Assembly (NCBI GenBank): GCA_030681035.1
Contig: JAUXUI010000110.1
Span: 1 to 64,000 of the forward strand
Length of the DNA stretch: 64,000 bases
Direction: 5' to 3'
Source of the DNA: Lysobacteraceae bacterium
Lineage (GTDB): Bacteria > Pseudomonadota > Gammaproteobacteria > Xanthomonadales > Xanthomonadaceae
The notes beneath the pieces were generated by a model. That model made no database searches and was not told the DNA's origin. It worked only from the letters and a program-made list of their open reading frames with translations. The position numbers and the translations under genes are program-made. This document shows positions 51,521 through 64,000 of this stretch, in pieces. How positions within the stretch are numbered: position 1 is the first letter of the stretch; each line of letters starts with the position of its first letter.

Positions 51521-52435
51521 ATGAGCGACGAACTCAAAACGATTATCGACTTCATCCGCCATGGCGCCAGCCGCTTTGCCGGCGCCGGGCTGAGCTTTGG
51601 CCACAGTTATGACAATGCGCTCGACGAGGCAACACAACTGGTGCTGCATGCCTTGCATTTGCCACACGATTTGAGCCCGGCCTATGGCCAGGCGCGGCTG
51701 TTGCCAGACGAGAAAACAACGGTGCTGGCGTTGTTCGAACGTCGCATCAATGAGCGAATCCCGGCCTGTTATCTCACCGGTGAGGCATGGTTCGCCGGGC
51801 TCAGCTTCAAGACCGACTCGCGCGCGCTGGTGCCGCGCTCGCCTATCGCCGAGCTGATTGAAGCGGGTTTCGAGCCATGGCTTGGCGAGCGCGAGGTGTA
51901 CCGTGCGCTGGACATGTGTACCGGTTCGGGTTGTATCGCGCTGGCAATGGCGCACTACCGGCCGGACTGGCAAGTGGACGGCATCGACCTGAGCGCCGAG
52001 GCGCTGGCGCTGGCCGAAGAAAATCGCGAACGCTTTGGCGTGCGCAACTGCCGCTTGTTGCGTTCGGACCTGTTTGCCGCAGTGCCGGACGAGGTTTACG
52101 ACCTGATCGTCAGCAACCCGCCGTATGTCACCCATGCCCAGACCGATGCCTTGCCACAAGAGTACGCACATGAGCCCGATCTGGGTCTGCGCGCCGGCGA
52201 TGATGGCCTGGATATTGCGCTGAAGATACTGCGCGACGCGCCAGCGCATCTGAGCGAGAACGGGATGCTGATTTGCGAGGTGGGCGAGAGCGAACACGCG
52301 CTGGTGGATATGTTGCCGGAGCTGCCGTTTGCGTGGGTCGAGTTCCGGGTTGGCCAGATGGGCGTGTTCGTGATCGAGCGCGAGGATCTGCTGCATCATC
52401 ATGAACGCATCAAGGCGCTGGCGGACGCGCGCTGA
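51521..52435 (+). CDS. prmB: 50S ribosomal protein L3 glutamine methyltransferase
   Basis: A 304-residue SAM-dependent methyltransferase of the HemK/PrmB group. SAM binding is at [16 protein letters not shown], the glutamine-binding NPPY at 199-202 ([15 protein letters not shown]), and the N-terminal helical domain spans 1-90. The CTGSGCI form and neighbour aroC are typical of PrmB rather than PrmC. It methylates a glutamine of L3. The start is ATG 51521. Confidence 0.93.
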   Translation: MSDELKTIIDFIRHGASRFAGAGLSFGHSYDNALDEATQLVLHALHLPHDLSPAYGQARLLPDEKTTVLALFERRINERIPACYLTGEAWFAGLSFKTDSRALVPRSPIAELIEAGFEPWLGEREVYRALDMCTGSGCIALAMAHYRPDWQVDGIDLSAEALALAEENRERFGVRNCRLLRSDLFAAVPDEVYDLIVSNPPYVTHAQTDALPQEYAHEPDLGLRAGDDGLDIALKILRDAPAHLSENGMLICEVGESEHALVDMLPELPFAWVEFRVGQMGVFVIEREDLLHHHERIKALADAR

Positions 52436-52460
52436 TTGCGTTCGCCAACGATGGAAGGGT

Positions 52461-53600
52461 ATGTCGAGCAACACATTCGGAAAATTGCTGAGCGTCACCA
52501 CCTTTGGCGAAAGCCACGGGCCGGCGATTGGCTGCGTGGTGGATGGCTGCCCGCCGGGGCTTGCGTTGAGCGCGGAGTTGTTTGTTGCCGATCTTGCGCG
52601 TCGCGCCACCGGCAAATCGCGGCATGTCTCGCAGCGGCACGAGGCCGATGAAGTCGAGATCCTTTCCGGTGTCTACGAAGGCATCACCACCGGCACCCCG
52701 ATTGCCTTGCTGATCCGCAACACCGACGCGCGCAGCAAGGATTACGCCGCCATCGCGCAGCAATTCCGGCCCGGCCATGCCGATTACACGTATTGGCAGA
52801 AGTACGGCATTCGCGATCCGCGTGGTGGTGGTCGCAGCTCCGCACGCGAAACCACGATGCGCGTTGCCGCCGGCGTGATTGCCAAAGCCTGGCTGGCGCA
52901 GCAGTACGGCATCCGGGTGCGCGCCTGCATGGGCGCGGTGGGTAGCGTGCAGCCAACCGCCGTTGACTGGTCCGCAGTTGACGCCAATGGCCTGTTCTGG
53001 CCCGACGCCGCGCAGTTGCCCGAGTTGGAGGCGTACCTCGATGCACTGCGCAAATCCGGTGATTCGGCCGGTGCGCGGGTTGATGTGCAGGCGCTCGATG
53101 TGCCGCCGGGTTGGGGTGAACCGATTTACGGCAAACTCGATGCCGAACTGGCGGCGGCGATGATGTCGATCAATGCAGTCAAGGGCGTGGAGATCGGCGA
53201 CGGCTTTGCCTGCGTGGCGCAGCATGGCAGCGAGCACCGTGACGAGATGGTGCCGGAAGGTTTTTTGAGCAATCACGCGGGCGGCATTCTCGGTGGCATC
53301 TCCAGTGGCCAGACCGTGCATTGCGCGGTGGCGTTCAAGCCGACTTCCAGCTTGCGTCTGCCGGGGCGCGGTATTGATGTGACCGGCGCGCCGGTGCAGG
53401 TGGTAACCACCGGCCGCCACGACCCGTGCGTGGGCTTGCGTGCGCCGCCGATCTGCGAGGCGATGATGGCGTTGGTGTTGATGGATCAGGCGCTGCGTCA
53501 TCGCGCCCAGTGTGCCGATGTGGGCATCGTATCGCCACGAATCGCGGCTGCCGCTGCGGCAGGCCCGAGCGGTTCGTCCAATGAAGGAAACAATCAATGA
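52461..53600 (+). CDS. aroC: Chorismate synthase
   Basis: A 379-residue FMN-dependent enzyme making chorismate from EPSP, the last shikimate-pathway step. Signatures: [35 protein letters not shown], and [18 protein letters not shown]. The C-terminus is about 15 residues longer than E. coli AroC. GGAAGGG precedes the ATG at 52461. It overlaps asd by 4 bp. Confidence 0.97.
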   Translation: MSSNTFGKLLSVTTFGESHGPAIGCVVDGCPPGLALSAELFVADLARRATGKSRHVSQRHEADEVEILSGVYEGITTGTPIALLIRNTDARSKDYAAIAQQFRPGHADYTYWQKYGIRDPRGGGRSSARETTMRVAAGVIAKAWLAQQYGIRVRACMGAVGSVQPTAVDWSAVDANGLFWPDAAQLPELEAYLDALRKSGDSAGARVDVQALDVPPGWGEPIYGKLDAELAAAMMSINAVKGVEIGDGFACVAQHGSEHRDEMVPEGFLSNHAGGILGGISSGQTVHCAVAFKPTSSLRLPGRGIDVTGAPVQVVTTGRHDPCVGLRAPPICEAMMALVLMDQALRHRAQCADVGIVSPRIAAAAAAGPSGSSNEGNNQ

Positions 53601-54616
53601 GCAAGCTCTACACCGTCGCCGTGGTCGGCGCCACCGGCGCCGTCGGTGAAACCATGCTGTCGATTCTCGCCGAGCGCGCGTTTCCGGTCGGCAAACTGAT
53701 TGCACTGGCCAGCGAGCGTTCGGTTGGCGATACCGTCAGCTTCGGCGCGCGCAAGGTGGATGTGCGCAATCTGGCCACCTTCGACCCGAGCGGCGTGGAC
53801 ATTGCGTTGTTTTCGGCCGGCGGCAGCGTGTCGCAGGAGTATGCACCGAAGTTTGCCGCAGCCGGCGCGGTGGTGATCGACAACAGTTCGGCGTTTCGCT
53901 ACGACGACGACGTGCCGCTGGTGGTGGCCGAGGTCAATCCCGAAGCCATGGCCAACCGGCCGCGCGGCATCATCGCCAACCCCAACTGTTCAACCATGCA
54001 GTTGCTGGTGGCGCTGGCGCCGATTCATCGCGCCGTTGGTATCGAGCGCATCAACGTCGCCACCTATCAGTCGGTATCCGGCGCGGGCCGCTTGGCAATG
54101 GAAGAACTGGGCAAGCAGACTGCGGCCATGCTCAATTTCCAGAACGTCGAGAGCAGCAAGTTTCCGGTGCAGATCGCATTCAACCTGATTCCGCATATCG
54201 ACGAGTTCCAGGACAATGGTTACACCAAGGAAGAAATGAAAGTGGTCTGGGAAACGCACAAGATACTTGGCGATTCCAGCATCCGGGTCAACGCGACAGC
54301 GGTGCGGGTACCGGTGTTCTATGGTCATTCCGAGGTGGTCAGCATCGAAACCCGGGAGCCGATCAGCGCCGCGCAGGCGCGGGCGTTGCTGGAAAAGGCA
54401 CCGGGCGTGGAGGTGGTGGACGAGCGCGTGGCCGGTGGATATCCGACGCCTGTCAGCCATGCCGCCGGCACCGATGCGGTCTATGTGGGCCGTATCCGCG
54501 AGGATTTGTCGCACCCGCGAGGATTGAACCTTTGGGTGGTGTCGGACAATATTCGCAAAGGGGCCGCATTAAATGCGGTTCAGTTGGCTGAACTGCTGGT
54601 TCGTGAACGTTCCTGA
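53597..54616 (+). CDS. asd: Aspartate-semialdehyde dehydrogenase
   Basis: A 339-residue NADPH-dependent enzyme of the lysine/threonine/methionine branch. [11 protein letters not shown] (11-21) binds NADP; catalytic C131 is in [16 protein letters not shown]; the histidine region is near [10 protein letters not shown]. It is translationally coupled to aroC. Directly after the stop, AACGTATAGT is repeated at 54616 and 54632 (significance unknown). Confidence 0.97.
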   Translation: MSKLYTVAVVGATGAVGETMLSILAERAFPVGKLIALASERSVGDTVSFGARKVDVRNLATFDPSGVDIALFSAGGSVSQEYAPKFAAAGAVVIDNSSAFRYDDDVPLVVAEVNPEAMANRPRGIIANPNCSTMQLLVALAPIHRAVGIERINVATYQSVSGAGRLAMEELGKQTAAMLNFQNVESSKFPVQIAFNLIPHIDEFQDNGYTKEEMKVVWETHKILGDSSIRVNATAVRVPVFYGHSEVVSIETREPISAAQARALLEKAPGVEVVDERVAGGYPTPVSHAAGTDAVYVGRIREDLSHPRGLNLWVVSDNIRKGAALNAVQLAELLVRERS

Positions 54617-54757
54617 ACGTATAGTCGGGTTAACGTATAGTGTTGCAATTGGACGGTACGTCATAGTCTTATGGCGATGTGTTGACGCATTGTGTGTCAA
54701 ATAGTGAAGGGACGGTGCGTGCTCGTTTCGGGCGGGCACAGGTGGTAACCGGGGAGA

Positions 54758-57106
54758 ATGCAAGTGAAACAAACGAGACTGCAACTATCGCTGGCGGTTT
54801 CCCTGGCGCTCGCCAGCGGGCCGTTGCTGGCCTTGGGTCTGGGGCAGATCGAGGTCAAATCCCGATTGAGCCAACCGCTGCTGGCGGAAATCCCCATCGC
54901 AAGCTCGAACCCGGGTGAACTGGAATCCTTGTCGGTCAAGCTGGCATCGCCTGCGGCATTCGCGCGTGTCGGGCTGGATCGGCCCTTGTTTCTGGCGGCA
55001 AACCTTGAGTTCAGTGTCGGCCGCAATGAGCATGGCGAAAACGTCATTCGCGTCTCGACCAGCAAGCCGGTAGACGACCCATTTGTGAGTTTCCTGCTGG
55101 AAGCCGATTGGGGCAGTGGCAAGTTGGTTCGTGAGTTCAGCGTGCTGCTCGATCCGCCGTATCTGGCGCCGACCCCGCGCGCGCCGGTCAACCCTGCACG
55201 GATCGACGCAACACCAACGGTAACCTCGCGGACACCCCCAGCCCCGGCGCCGTTGCCATCGCCGCCGCCAGCGCAGCAGGCGCTCGCCACTGCGGCCTCA
55301 GGAACCGCGATGCCAACCAGCGGCTCCGCGCAAGTCAGCAACGGTCAGTTTGGGCCGGTTGCCAGCGGGCAAACCCTGTCGCAAATTGCCAACTCCCTGC
55401 GTCCGGCAGGCGTTGGCTTGAATCAAATGATGGTGGCCTTGCTGCGCGCCAATGCGTCGGCGTTCATCAATGGCAATATCAATCAACTCAAACGCGGCGC
55501 CATTCTGCGCATCCCCGGTAGTGATGAACTGGCCGCATTGAGCGCAGCGGATGCCGCTGCAATCGTGCGCGAGCAAACCGAGGCTTGGCAGGGTGCGCGC
55601 GAACCGCAGTTGCAACCGATCAATAGCCGCTCGGCAACAACGGCTGCCCCGGCGCGCGCTACGCCCGCTGCTGATGGCCGTCTCAGCATCGTGCCGCCTT
55701 CCGGCGCACAGGCGAGTGCCAGTCAATCCGGTGCCAGCGCAGCGGGTGAGGGTACCGAATTACGTGCCGAATTAAGCGAGGCTCGTGAAAACCTGGCCGC
55801 ACGTGATGGTGAAATCAAGGAGCTGCGCTCGCGGGTCACTGACTTGGAAAAACTGCGCGAAAGCAACAGCAAGCTGGTTTCGCTCAAAGATAGCGAGTTG
55901 GCTGCCCTGCAGCAGCGCTTGCGCGAGCTGGAACAGGCGCGTACCGCCGATGCCACAAATGTGGCATCCGACGCGTCGCCCGTCGCGACCGTAGCTGATG
56001 ACACCGCCCTCGCTGATACCACAGACGTTGATAGCGATGTACCGCCAATCGAAACCACGGCGGCGGCCAAGCCAGCGGCCGTGGTGAGTGATAGCAAACC
56101 CGCGCCGCCGACGGCGGTGCCGCCCGCAGTTCCTGCCGCCCCTGTTGTGCCTTGGTACCTGCAGACCCTGACGCTGGCGGGATTTGGTGTGCTGCTCGTT
56201 GGTCTGCTTAGCTTGTTGCTGCTGCGTCGCAAACCCAAGGTCAGCACCACGGTCGGTGTAGCGCGCAAACGCGGTAGCGATGCCGGTTCGCTGGCTGCAA
56301 GCATCAATGCCTTGCGTACCAGTCCAGAAGTAGTTGATGTAGACGCTGTTGACCCCCAGCCCGATGTTGATGAAGAACATCTACGCGAGTTGCGTGCCAA
56401 CGTGGTCATGCGGCCAGAGCAACTGGAAGCGCATCTGGCATTGCTGCGTTATCTGCATGCAAACGACATGTCAGAGGCATTCGAAGATGCCGCCACCGAC
56501 ATGCTGCCACACGTGCTTGATCGCAACGGCCCGCAATGGCGCGAGGCGTGTGCTTTGGGCAATGGCCTCATGCCCGGCAATGCGTTGTTTGCTGTCGCGG
56601 TGGCGCAATCCGGTGAATATCCGGTGGATGAGGACGAAGTTGAGGACGAGCTTGCCCAGTTGGTGACGGAAGAGAGCGCAGAGCGTGACGAGGATTTCGA
56701 ACGTGCTCTGGCTGAGTTCGACCTCGAAACGCCAAATACTGACGACACCCCAGCATCGGCATGGGACGACACCGACGGCACCGCGCCGGCTGTTGCACAG
56801 TCTGAAAATGTAGCGCCGATTGCTGATTACGCGGCTTCTGGCGAGACTGCACAAGACTTCGGGCTGGGCGGCACTGCGGTGGCTGATCAAGCCGATAGCG
56901 AATCGACATTTGCGGATGACGATGCGCTTGCTGGTGATGCCGGTGATGGTGACGGTGACGCAGCCGAGACCAAGCTCGATCTGGCGCAGGCCTATATCGA
57001 TATCGGTGACAACGAGGCAGCACATGCGTTGCTCGATGAGGTTTTGACCGAAGGCAATGCGTCGCAGCGGCTGCGTGCCGAGCGCCTGCTCGCCGATCTG
57101 CGCTGA
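54758..57106 (+). CDS. fimV: FimV-family polar pilus/cell-wall protein
   Basis: A 782-residue protein. A signal peptide (TRLQLSLAVSLALASGPLLALG) leads the FimV N-terminal domain (GQIEVKSRLSQPLLAEIPI). A LysM-like peptidoglycan-binding motif is at about 208-250 (FGPVASGQTLSQIANSL). A coiled coil covers 335-395. One membrane helix is near 470-490 (LQTLTLAGFGVLLVGLLSLLLL). The acidic cytoplasmic tail ends in the FimV C-terminal TPR-like motif (KLDLAQAYIDIGDNEAAHALLDEV). FimV organises type IV pili and polar proteins. GGGGAGA precedes the ATG. Confidence 0.92.
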   Translation: MQVKQTRLQLSLAVSLALASGPLLALGLGQIEVKSRLSQPLLAEIPIASSNPGELESLSVKLASPAAFARVGLDRPLFLAANLEFSVGRNEHGENVIRVSTSKPVDDPFVSFLLEADWGSGKLVREFSVLLDPPYLAPTPRAPVNPARIDATPTVTSRTPPAPAPLPSPPPAQQALATAASGTAMPTSGSAQVSNGQFGPVASGQTLSQIANSLRPAGVGLNQMMVALLRANASAFINGNINQLKRGAILRIPGSDELAALSAADAAAIVREQTEAWQGAREPQLQPINSRSATTAAPARATPAADGRLSIVPPSGAQASASQSGASAAGEGTELRAELSEARENLAARDGEIKELRSRVTDLEKLRESNSKLVSLKDSELAALQQRLRELEQARTADATNVASDASPVATVADDTALADTTDVDSDVPPIETTAAAKPAAVVSDSKPAPPTAVPPAVPAAPVVPWYLQTLTLAGFGVLLVGLLSLLLLRRKPKVSTTVGVARKRGSDAGSLAASINALRTSPEVVDVDAVDPQPDVDEEHLRELRANVVMRPEQLEAHLALLRYLHANDMSEAFEDAATDMLPHVLDRNGPQWREACALGNGLMPGNALFAVAVAQSGEYPVDEDEVEDELAQLVTEESAERDEDFERALAEFDLETPNTDDTPASAWDDTDGTAPAVAQSENVAPIADYAASGETAQDFGLGGTAVADQADSESTFADDDALAGDAGDGDGDAAETKLDLAQAYIDIGDNEAAHALLDEVLTEGNASQRLRAERLLADLR

Positions 57107-57172
57107 CGTGATTGTTGTTGGCCATTGTCGCCACCGTGGCGGTGGCGGCCTGTCATGTCAGTGCGTACGGCG

Positions 57173-57946
57173 ATGAGCTCGCGAATTGCCTTGGGCATCG
57201 AGTACGACGGTAGCGAGTTTCTGGGCTGGCAACGGCTCAAACACGGCAAAACCGTTCAGCTTGCACTGGAGCAGGCGCTGTCGTTCGTCGCCGATACTCC
57301 GGTTACGGTAACTTGCGCCGGACGTACCGATTCAGGCGTACACGCGCGCTGCCAGGTAGTGCATTTTGATGCGCCCTGTGAACGGCCGCTACGGGCCTGG
57401 TTGATGGGCGCCAATGCGCGCATGGCGCATGCGGTCACGGTGCGCTGGGCCGTGCCGGTAGAGAACAAGTTTCACGCCCGCTTCTCGGCAGTTGCGCGAC
57501 GCTACCGCTATCGCATCATCAATCGTGCGGTACGGCCGTCGATCGGCCGTGATTACCTCACGTGGGAGCGATTGCCGCTGGATGCAGATGCCATGCATCG
57601 TGCCGCGCAGGCGCTGCTGGGCGAGCACGACTTCAATGCATTTCGCTCCATTCAATGCCAGGCACCGCATGCGCGCCGTGATATGCAACACATTGCCGTT
57701 TACCGTGAAGCCGAGGAAGTGCTTGTTGATGTGCGCGCCAACGCGTTTTTGCATCACATGGTGCGCAATCTGGTTGGCAGCCTGTTGTTGATCGGTCGCG
57801 GTGAACGCGCAGAATCGTGGCTGGCCGAAGTGTTGGCAAGCCGCGACCGAACGCAGGCCGGACCAACCGCGTTGGCGTCGGGGCTGTGTTTCCTGGGGCC
57901 GTTGTATCCGGCTCGGTTTGGCTTGCCCGAGGAGGTCAGTGCATGA
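57173..57946 (+). CDS. truA: tRNA pseudouridine(38-40) synthase
   Basis: A 257-residue enzyme. Nucleophile D53 lies in [28 protein letters not shown] and HDFNAFRS are family segments. It isomerises uridines at 38-40 in the tRNA anticodon arm. The start at 57173 gives [13 protein letters not shown], the usual TruA beginning; ATG 57155 would add six residues. Its stop overlaps trpF by 4 bp. Confidence 0.95.
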   Translation: MSSRIALGIEYDGSEFLGWQRLKHGKTVQLALEQALSFVADTPVTVTCAGRTDSGVHARCQVVHFDAPCERPLRAWLMGANARMAHAVTVRWAVPVENKFHARFSAVARRYRYRIINRAVRPSIGRDYLTWERLPLDADAMHRAAQALLGEHDFNAFRSIQCQAPHARRDMQHIAVYREAEEVLVDVRANAFLHHMVRNLVGSLLLIGRGERAESWLAEVLASRDRTQAGPTALASGLCFLGPLYPARFGLPEEVSA

Positions 57947-58561
57947 GAACCCGAGTCAAGTTCTGCGGCATTACCCGGCCCGGTGATGCCCGTCTGGCGG
58001 GCGAGTTGGGTGTCGATGCGATCGGGCTGATCTTTGCCACTGCCAGCAAGCGCCGGGTTGATATTGATACCGCGCGTGCGATCAGCACAGCAGTGCCGCC
58101 AATGCTGAGCACGGTTGCCTTGTTCATGAATAACGAGCCGCAGTTGATCGAGCGCGTGCTGCGTAGCGTACGCCCGCAGTTGCTGCAATTTCACGGCAAT
58201 GAAACCGAAATCGAGTGTCAGCGCTGGGATATGCCGTATCTGCGCGCAATCCCGATGCGCAGCGTGGATGACGCAGAGGCATACTGTGCGCTTTACCCAA
58301 GCGCGGCTGGTTTTGTGCTCGACAGCCATCAGGCCGGTGCTGCTGGTGGTAGCGGTGCCGCTTTTGATTGGGCAAAAGTACCGGCACAATTGTCGCGCCC
58401 GTGGTTGCTGGCGGGCGGGCTATGCCCATCTTCGGTTGCCGATGCGATTGCCGCAACGCACCCGTGGGGCGTGGATGTATCCAGTGGTATCGAGAGTTCG
58501 CCCGGCATCAAGGACGGCGAAAAAATGTTGCGTTTCATGCAAGAGGTACACCGTGTCGACC

Positions 58562-58569
<8 letters not shown>
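57943..58569 (+). CDS. trpF: Phosphoribosylanthranilate isomerase
   Basis: A 208-residue TIM barrel. Catalytic C8 is in KFCGITR and the general acid aspartate is in FVLDSHQAG; the phosphate-binding loop is [15 protein letters not shown]. It catalyses the Amadori rearrangement in tryptophan synthesis. The gene is coupled to truA and overlaps trpB by 8 bp. Confidence 0.95.
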
Positions 58570-59776
<1,207 letters not shown>

Positions 59777-60042
59777 AGCCGGGACTCGGGACTCGGGACT
59801 CGGGACTCGGGACTCGGGACCTCGGGACCTCGGGACCTCGGGACCTCGGGACCTCGGGACCTCGGGACCTCGGGACCACAAGCTTGCGACCTTCTGCTTG
59901 TGCTTTTGCGTTGTTGCTTCGGCTTTTGCGTTGTTGCTTAGGCTTTTCCGGGTCCCGGGTCCCGGCTCCATCGAGTCCCGAACCCTCAATTGTTGCGTAA
60001 TCCTGACCACCACTCGCCCCTCACTCGCATTGAACCCAGCCC
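59777..60042. repeat. Heptamer/octamer tandem array between trpB and trpA
   Basis: From 59781, five copies of GGGACTC (7 bp) are followed at 59816 by seven copies of GGGACCTC (8 bp) and a partial copy ending at 59877. A further imperfect repeat of TTTTGCGTTGTTGCTT follows (about 59906-59942), then TCCCGGGTCCCGG, which is inverted relative to the array. No gene is supported. Spacing between trpB and trpA could vary by slippage. Confidence 0.9.
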
Positions 60043-60840
60043 ATGAACCGTATCGATACCCGTGTCGCCCAACTTCGCGCAGCCGGCCGCAAGGCGCTGA
60101 TTCCGTTTTTCACCGCAGGTGATCCGGGGCTCGAAAGTACGCTGCCGGTGATGCATGCACTGGTGGCGGCAGGCGCCGACCTGATCGAACTGGGCGTACC
60201 GTTTTCCGACCCGATGGCCGATGGGCCGGTGATCCAGCGCAGCTCGGAGCGGGCATTGGCGCGTGGTGCCGGAATGCAATATGTCCTGGAAACGGTGCGA
60301 AACTTTCGTGCCGCCGATAACCAAACCCCGGTGGTGTTGATGGGTTATCTCAACCCGATCGAGATGCGTGGCGCCGAGCGTTTTGCACAAGAAGCCAGCG
60401 CTGCCGGGGTCGATGGCCTGTTGTTGGTCGATTTGCCACCGGAGGAAGCGCACGAGGCGCGGCAATTGTTCAATCAGCATGGCCTGGCGCTGGTGCTGCT
60501 TGCGGCGCCGACGACGTCTGCCGAACGCCTCGAACGCATCGCCCGCGAAGCACAGGGCTATCTTTACTACGTCAGCTTTGCCGGTGTTACCGGTGCCGAT
60601 AGTCTGCGCCCAGCCGATGTCAGCGAGCGTGTTATCGCGTTGCGCCAATCCGCTACGGTGCCCGTGGTGGTGGGTTTTGGCGTCAAGGATGCAGCCAGTG
60701 CCGCAGCGCTGGCGCCGATTGCCGATGGTGTGGTGGTGGGCAGTGCGCTGGTCACGGCGCTGGATATCGCTGGTGTTGCCGGCGCTGCAGCCGCTGCAAC
60801 GGCATTCATGCTGCCACTGCGTGCGGCCCTTGATGCCTGA
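60043..60840 (+). CDS. trpA: Tryptophan synthase, alpha chain
   Basis: A 265-residue TIM barrel that cleaves indole-3-glycerol phosphate and channels indole to TrpB. Catalytic E49 (LIELGVPFSDPMAD) and D60 match the E. coli numbering; GVTGAD and GFGVKDAASAAAL close the phosphate site. The ATG is at 60043. The trp genes run in the order F-B-A, with accD next. Confidence 0.97.
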   Translation: MNRIDTRVAQLRAAGRKALIPFFTAGDPGLESTLPVMHALVAAGADLIELGVPFSDPMADGPVIQRSSERALARGAGMQYVLETVRNFRAADNQTPVVLMGYLNPIEMRGAERFAQEASAAGVDGLLLVDLPPEEAHEARQLFNQHGLALVLLAAPTTSAERLERIAREAQGYLYYVSFAGVTGADSLRPADVSERVIALRQSATVPVVVGFGVKDAASAAALAPIADGVVVGSALVTALDIAGVAGAAAAATAFMLPLRAALDA

Positions 60841-61402
60841 CCGATTGGCCGCCGGTTGCCAACCCAAAACAGAAATGTCGCCTTTGCCTTGAAGGGAGCG
60901 AGACCACGAACGCGTCGCCGGGACTCGGGATTCAGATGCATCGCAGCAGCGGCTGCTAAGCGGCCTATGCCTTCGCTTCGCTCGGTCGGGACATCGGTCG
61001 CTCACAGGGTGAGCTCCTACAGACAAGCGGTAACGCGCACCTGTGAGCAACTGTGTTGCACGCCGGTGCGAGCCAGTGCTTCTGTGGCAGCCGGCCTGCC
61101 GGCGAACGAACTGGCGAAAGAGCTTCGCGCGCAGGCGCGCTCCCACAGACAAGCGGTAACGCGCACTTGTAGGAGCCCACCCTGTGGGCGACAGTTTTCG
61201 CACAGTGCTGTGGGATGGAACGGAAAAGCTGCAACGTAGCGCAGGGATGCGCATGTCGCCCAGACTCCTCAACAAGGGGCATTTCTGAATTGCGTAAAAG
61301 GGGGCGATTCTGCTTTGGGCTAACACCGATTGGCCGCCGGTTTTTCCCAGCGCGCGTCGATCGGCTAAACTGTCGTTTTGATCGACCCGAACCGGATCAC
61401 CC
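60841..61402. repeat. REP-like cluster between trpA and accD
   Basis: No gene is supported. A REP-like palindrome in minus orientation (GGTCGCTCACAGGGTGAGCT) is at about 60997-61020 and one in plus orientation at about 61169-61194. Between them ACAGACAAGCGGTAACGCGC occurs twice (61019 and 61146), each next to a REP-type end. The last 150 bp carries the presumed accD promoter; I see no clear hexamers. Confidence 0.75.
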
Positions 61403-62286
<884 letters not shown>

Positions 62287-62290
<4 letters not shown>

Positions 62291-63639
62291 CCAAAAAACG
62301 CTATTTCGGCACCGATGGTATTCGTGGCCGCGTCGGCGAAGGCCCGATTTCGGCTGATTTCGTGCTCAAGCTGGGCTGGGCTTTGGGGCAGGTGCTTGCC
62401 CGTGGCACCTCGCGGCGGCCCAGTGTGGTGATCGGCAAGGACACCCGCATTTCCGGCTACATGTTTGAATCGGCGCTGGAAGCCGGCCTGGTCGCGTCCG
62501 GCACCGATGTGATGCTGCTCGGGCCGATGCCTACGCCGGCTGTGGCATGGTTGGCGCGCACCTTGCGTGCCGATGCCGGTGTCGTGATTTCGGCATCGCA
62601 CAACCCCCATTACGACAATGGCATCAAGTTTTTCTCGGGGCGTGGCGAAAAGCTGGACGATGCAACCGAATTGGCGATAGAAGCCGCGCTTGATCAGGCA
62701 TTCCTCACTCAACCGTCGGAGAGCCTGGGCAAGGCAACCCGTGTGCGTGATGCCGCAGCGCGTTACATCGAGTTTTGCAAATCCACGGTGCCGCCCGAAC
62801 TGTCGCTCAAAGGGCTGCGCATCGCACTGGATTGCGCGCACGGTGCCAATTATCAGGTGGGGCCAGCGGTGTTTTCCGAGCTTGGCGCACAGGTGATTGG
62901 CATTGGCACTGCGCCCGATGGCGTAAACATCAACAATGGCGTGGGTTCTACCCATATGCAGGCAGTGACAGCCGCCGTGCGTGAGCATGGCTGCGATCTC
63001 GGCATCGCCTTTGATGGCGACGGTGATCGGGTACAAATGGTTGCTGCCGATGGCCGGCTATGCGATGGCGATGATCTGCTCTACATTCTGGCCACCGACT
63101 GGCACAGCAATGGCCGTCTGCGTGGCCCAGTGGTGGGCACCGCGATGAGCAACTATGGCCTTGAGCAGGCACTGCAAGCCCGTGAAATCGGCTTTATGCG
63201 CGCACGGGTGGGTGATCGTTACGTACACCAGTCGCTGATCGAGCATGCCGGCGTGCTGGGTGGTGAAACCTCGGGCCATCTCTTGTGCCTGGACCGCGCC
63301 AGTACTGGCGATGCCATTGTCAGTGCATTGCAAGTGCTGGCGGTGTTGATGCGCAATCAGACCTCACTGGCCGAGGCCTGTGTGGGCTTCGACAAATTGC
63401 CGCAGGTGACCCGTAATGTGCGTTGTGACGCACAGGCTGCCACGGCAGATTCGGTGCAGGCCGAACTGGCCGCCGTACAGGCGATACTCGCTGGCCGTGG
63501 CCGCGCTTTTCTGCGCCCGTCGGGCACCGAGCCGGTGGTGCGGGTGACCGTGGAGAGCGCCGACCCGGTGCTGGTACAAACCCTGGTTGACCGCTTGGCG
63601 GCGGCGGTAGATGCCGCGCGCGCCGCCATATCGTCCTGA
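62287..63639 (+). CDS. glmM: Phosphoglucosamine mutase
   Basis: A 450-residue phosphohexomutase. [15 protein letters not shown] is the GlmM start; the phospho-serine is in [14 protein letters not shown] (S104); the magnesium site is AFDGDGDRV; the phosphate-binding end is [13 protein letters not shown]. It converts glucosamine-6-P to glucosamine-1-P for peptidoglycan and LPS. The ATG at 62287 overlaps the accD stop. Confidence 0.96.
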
Positions 63640-63746
63640 GCACCGCCGCGGCCGGGTTTACCTCAACTTTCAGGCTGCTAAGCTTGTCTATCCGTTCCAG
63701 CTTGCCATCAGGCTGGAGCCCCGCTACATCCTTACAAGGAAATATC

Positions 63747-64000
63747 ATGCAGATTGCTGAGCATTGTGTCGCCACATTCCATTACACCCTCACCGACGAT
63801 GCCGGTACCGTCATCGATTCCTCATCGGGCCGCGAGCCGCTGGCCTATCTGCATGGCGCTGGCAATATCGTGCCGGGCCTTGAACGCGCACTGACCGGGC
63901 GCTCGGCAGGTGACAGCTTCAGTGTGGATGTAGCGCCTGAAGAAGGCTACGGCTTGCGCCACGAGGGTTTGATTCAGGTTGTGCCGCGTTCCGCATTTCA
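63747..64000 (+). CDS. slyD: FKBP-type peptidyl-prolyl isomerase SlyD (partial)
   Basis: The first 84 residues are in the window and the gene continues past its end. MQIAEHCVATFHYTLTDD, LAYLHGAGNIVPGLERAL and the flap EEGYGLRHEGLIQVVPR are the SlyD order of FKBP and IF domains. The product is a cytosolic prolyl isomerase and metal-binding chaperone; the His-rich tail of some SlyD proteins would lie outside the window. AAGGA lies upstream of the ATG. Confidence 0.92.
   Translation, partial: MQIAEHCVATFHYTLTDDAGTVIDSSSGREPLAYLHGAGNIVPGLERALTGRSAGDSFSVDVAPEEGYGLRHEGLIQVVPRSAF

Noticed and set aside
54616-54641. Two AACGTATAGT copies after asd as an operator for fimV
   Set aside because: Only two short copies, more than 110 bp from fimV, with no supporting promoter elements.

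Overview
The window looks like the chromosome of a gammaproteobacterium of the Xanthomonadales (Lysobacterales), probably Rhodanobacteraceae-like. DNA is GC-rich (my estimate is low 60s percent). The run asd-fimV-truA-trpF-trpB-trpA-accD, pilR/pilS beside sucCD, and plsY-birA-coaX-SPOR protein-tRNA-Thr are arrangements I associate with this order from memory. No species can be named from sequence alone. Most of the window is intact housekeeping sequence interrupted by dense families of short dispersed repeats.

Layout. 1-2074: a 91-bp tandem repeat array, a ParE-like toxin/antitoxin pair lying between two direct copies of the 3' end of an Lrp-family gene, and the intact Lrp gene, divergent from a trans-sulfuration PLP enzyme (2168-3379). 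3872-7009: PilS/PilR. 7349-9488: succinyl-CoA synthetase. 9786-13892: glutamine-dependent NAD synthetase, the ABC-F protein YheS and an FmdB zinc ribbon. 14399-16901: a secreted protein and a two-component system. 17096-21902: a HlyIII-type membrane protein and E2, E1-beta and E1-alpha of a 2-oxoacid dehydrogenase; the E2 linker holds an in-frame copy of an intergenic-type repeat. 22047-27838: secreted nuclease, tryptophan dioxygenase and a POT peptide transporter.

28067-35554 is accessory in character. It has vapBC, then a tight four-gene NAD operon (NMN adenylyltransferase-Nudix, nicotinamide phosphoribosyltransferase, SPFH protein, NAD-kinase-like protein), then a decayed 1.6-kb island in the 5' end of dusA, bounded by 29-bp direct repeats and carrying an integrase remnant and a higBA module. 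35440-45434 returns to core genes: dusA, a CtlX-like amidinohydrolase, a PhoPQ-like system, a single-chain FakA-FakB-like protein next to plsY, birA, coaX and a SPOR protein. 45510-48051 is a second decayed island behind tRNA-Thr, with an integrase N-terminal scrap and three toxin-antitoxin modules. From 48441 the core resumes (rhodanese, arginase, psd, SCO, prmB, aroC, asd, fimV, truA, trpFBA, accD, glmM) and slyD runs off the end.

The strongest unexplained observations are three. First, four different toxin genes in the two islands (two HigB-like, BrnT, RelE-like) each carry what reads as a single one-base frameshift while every partner antitoxin is intact; the surrounding long genes are unbroken, so general indel noise is an unlikely cause. 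Second, a fatty-acid-kinase-like fusion (FakA-type ATP-binding and linker domains joined to a FakB/DegV domain) lies 39 bp upstream of plsY, whose substrate is acyl phosphate, the expected product. Third, the NAD operon adds an SPFH protein and a divergent NAD-kinase-like protein to a nicotinamide salvage pair. Repeat families (hairpin MITE-like elements, REP-type palindromes, tandem arrays of 91, 44, 15 and 7/8 bp) fill nearly every gap over 300 bp.
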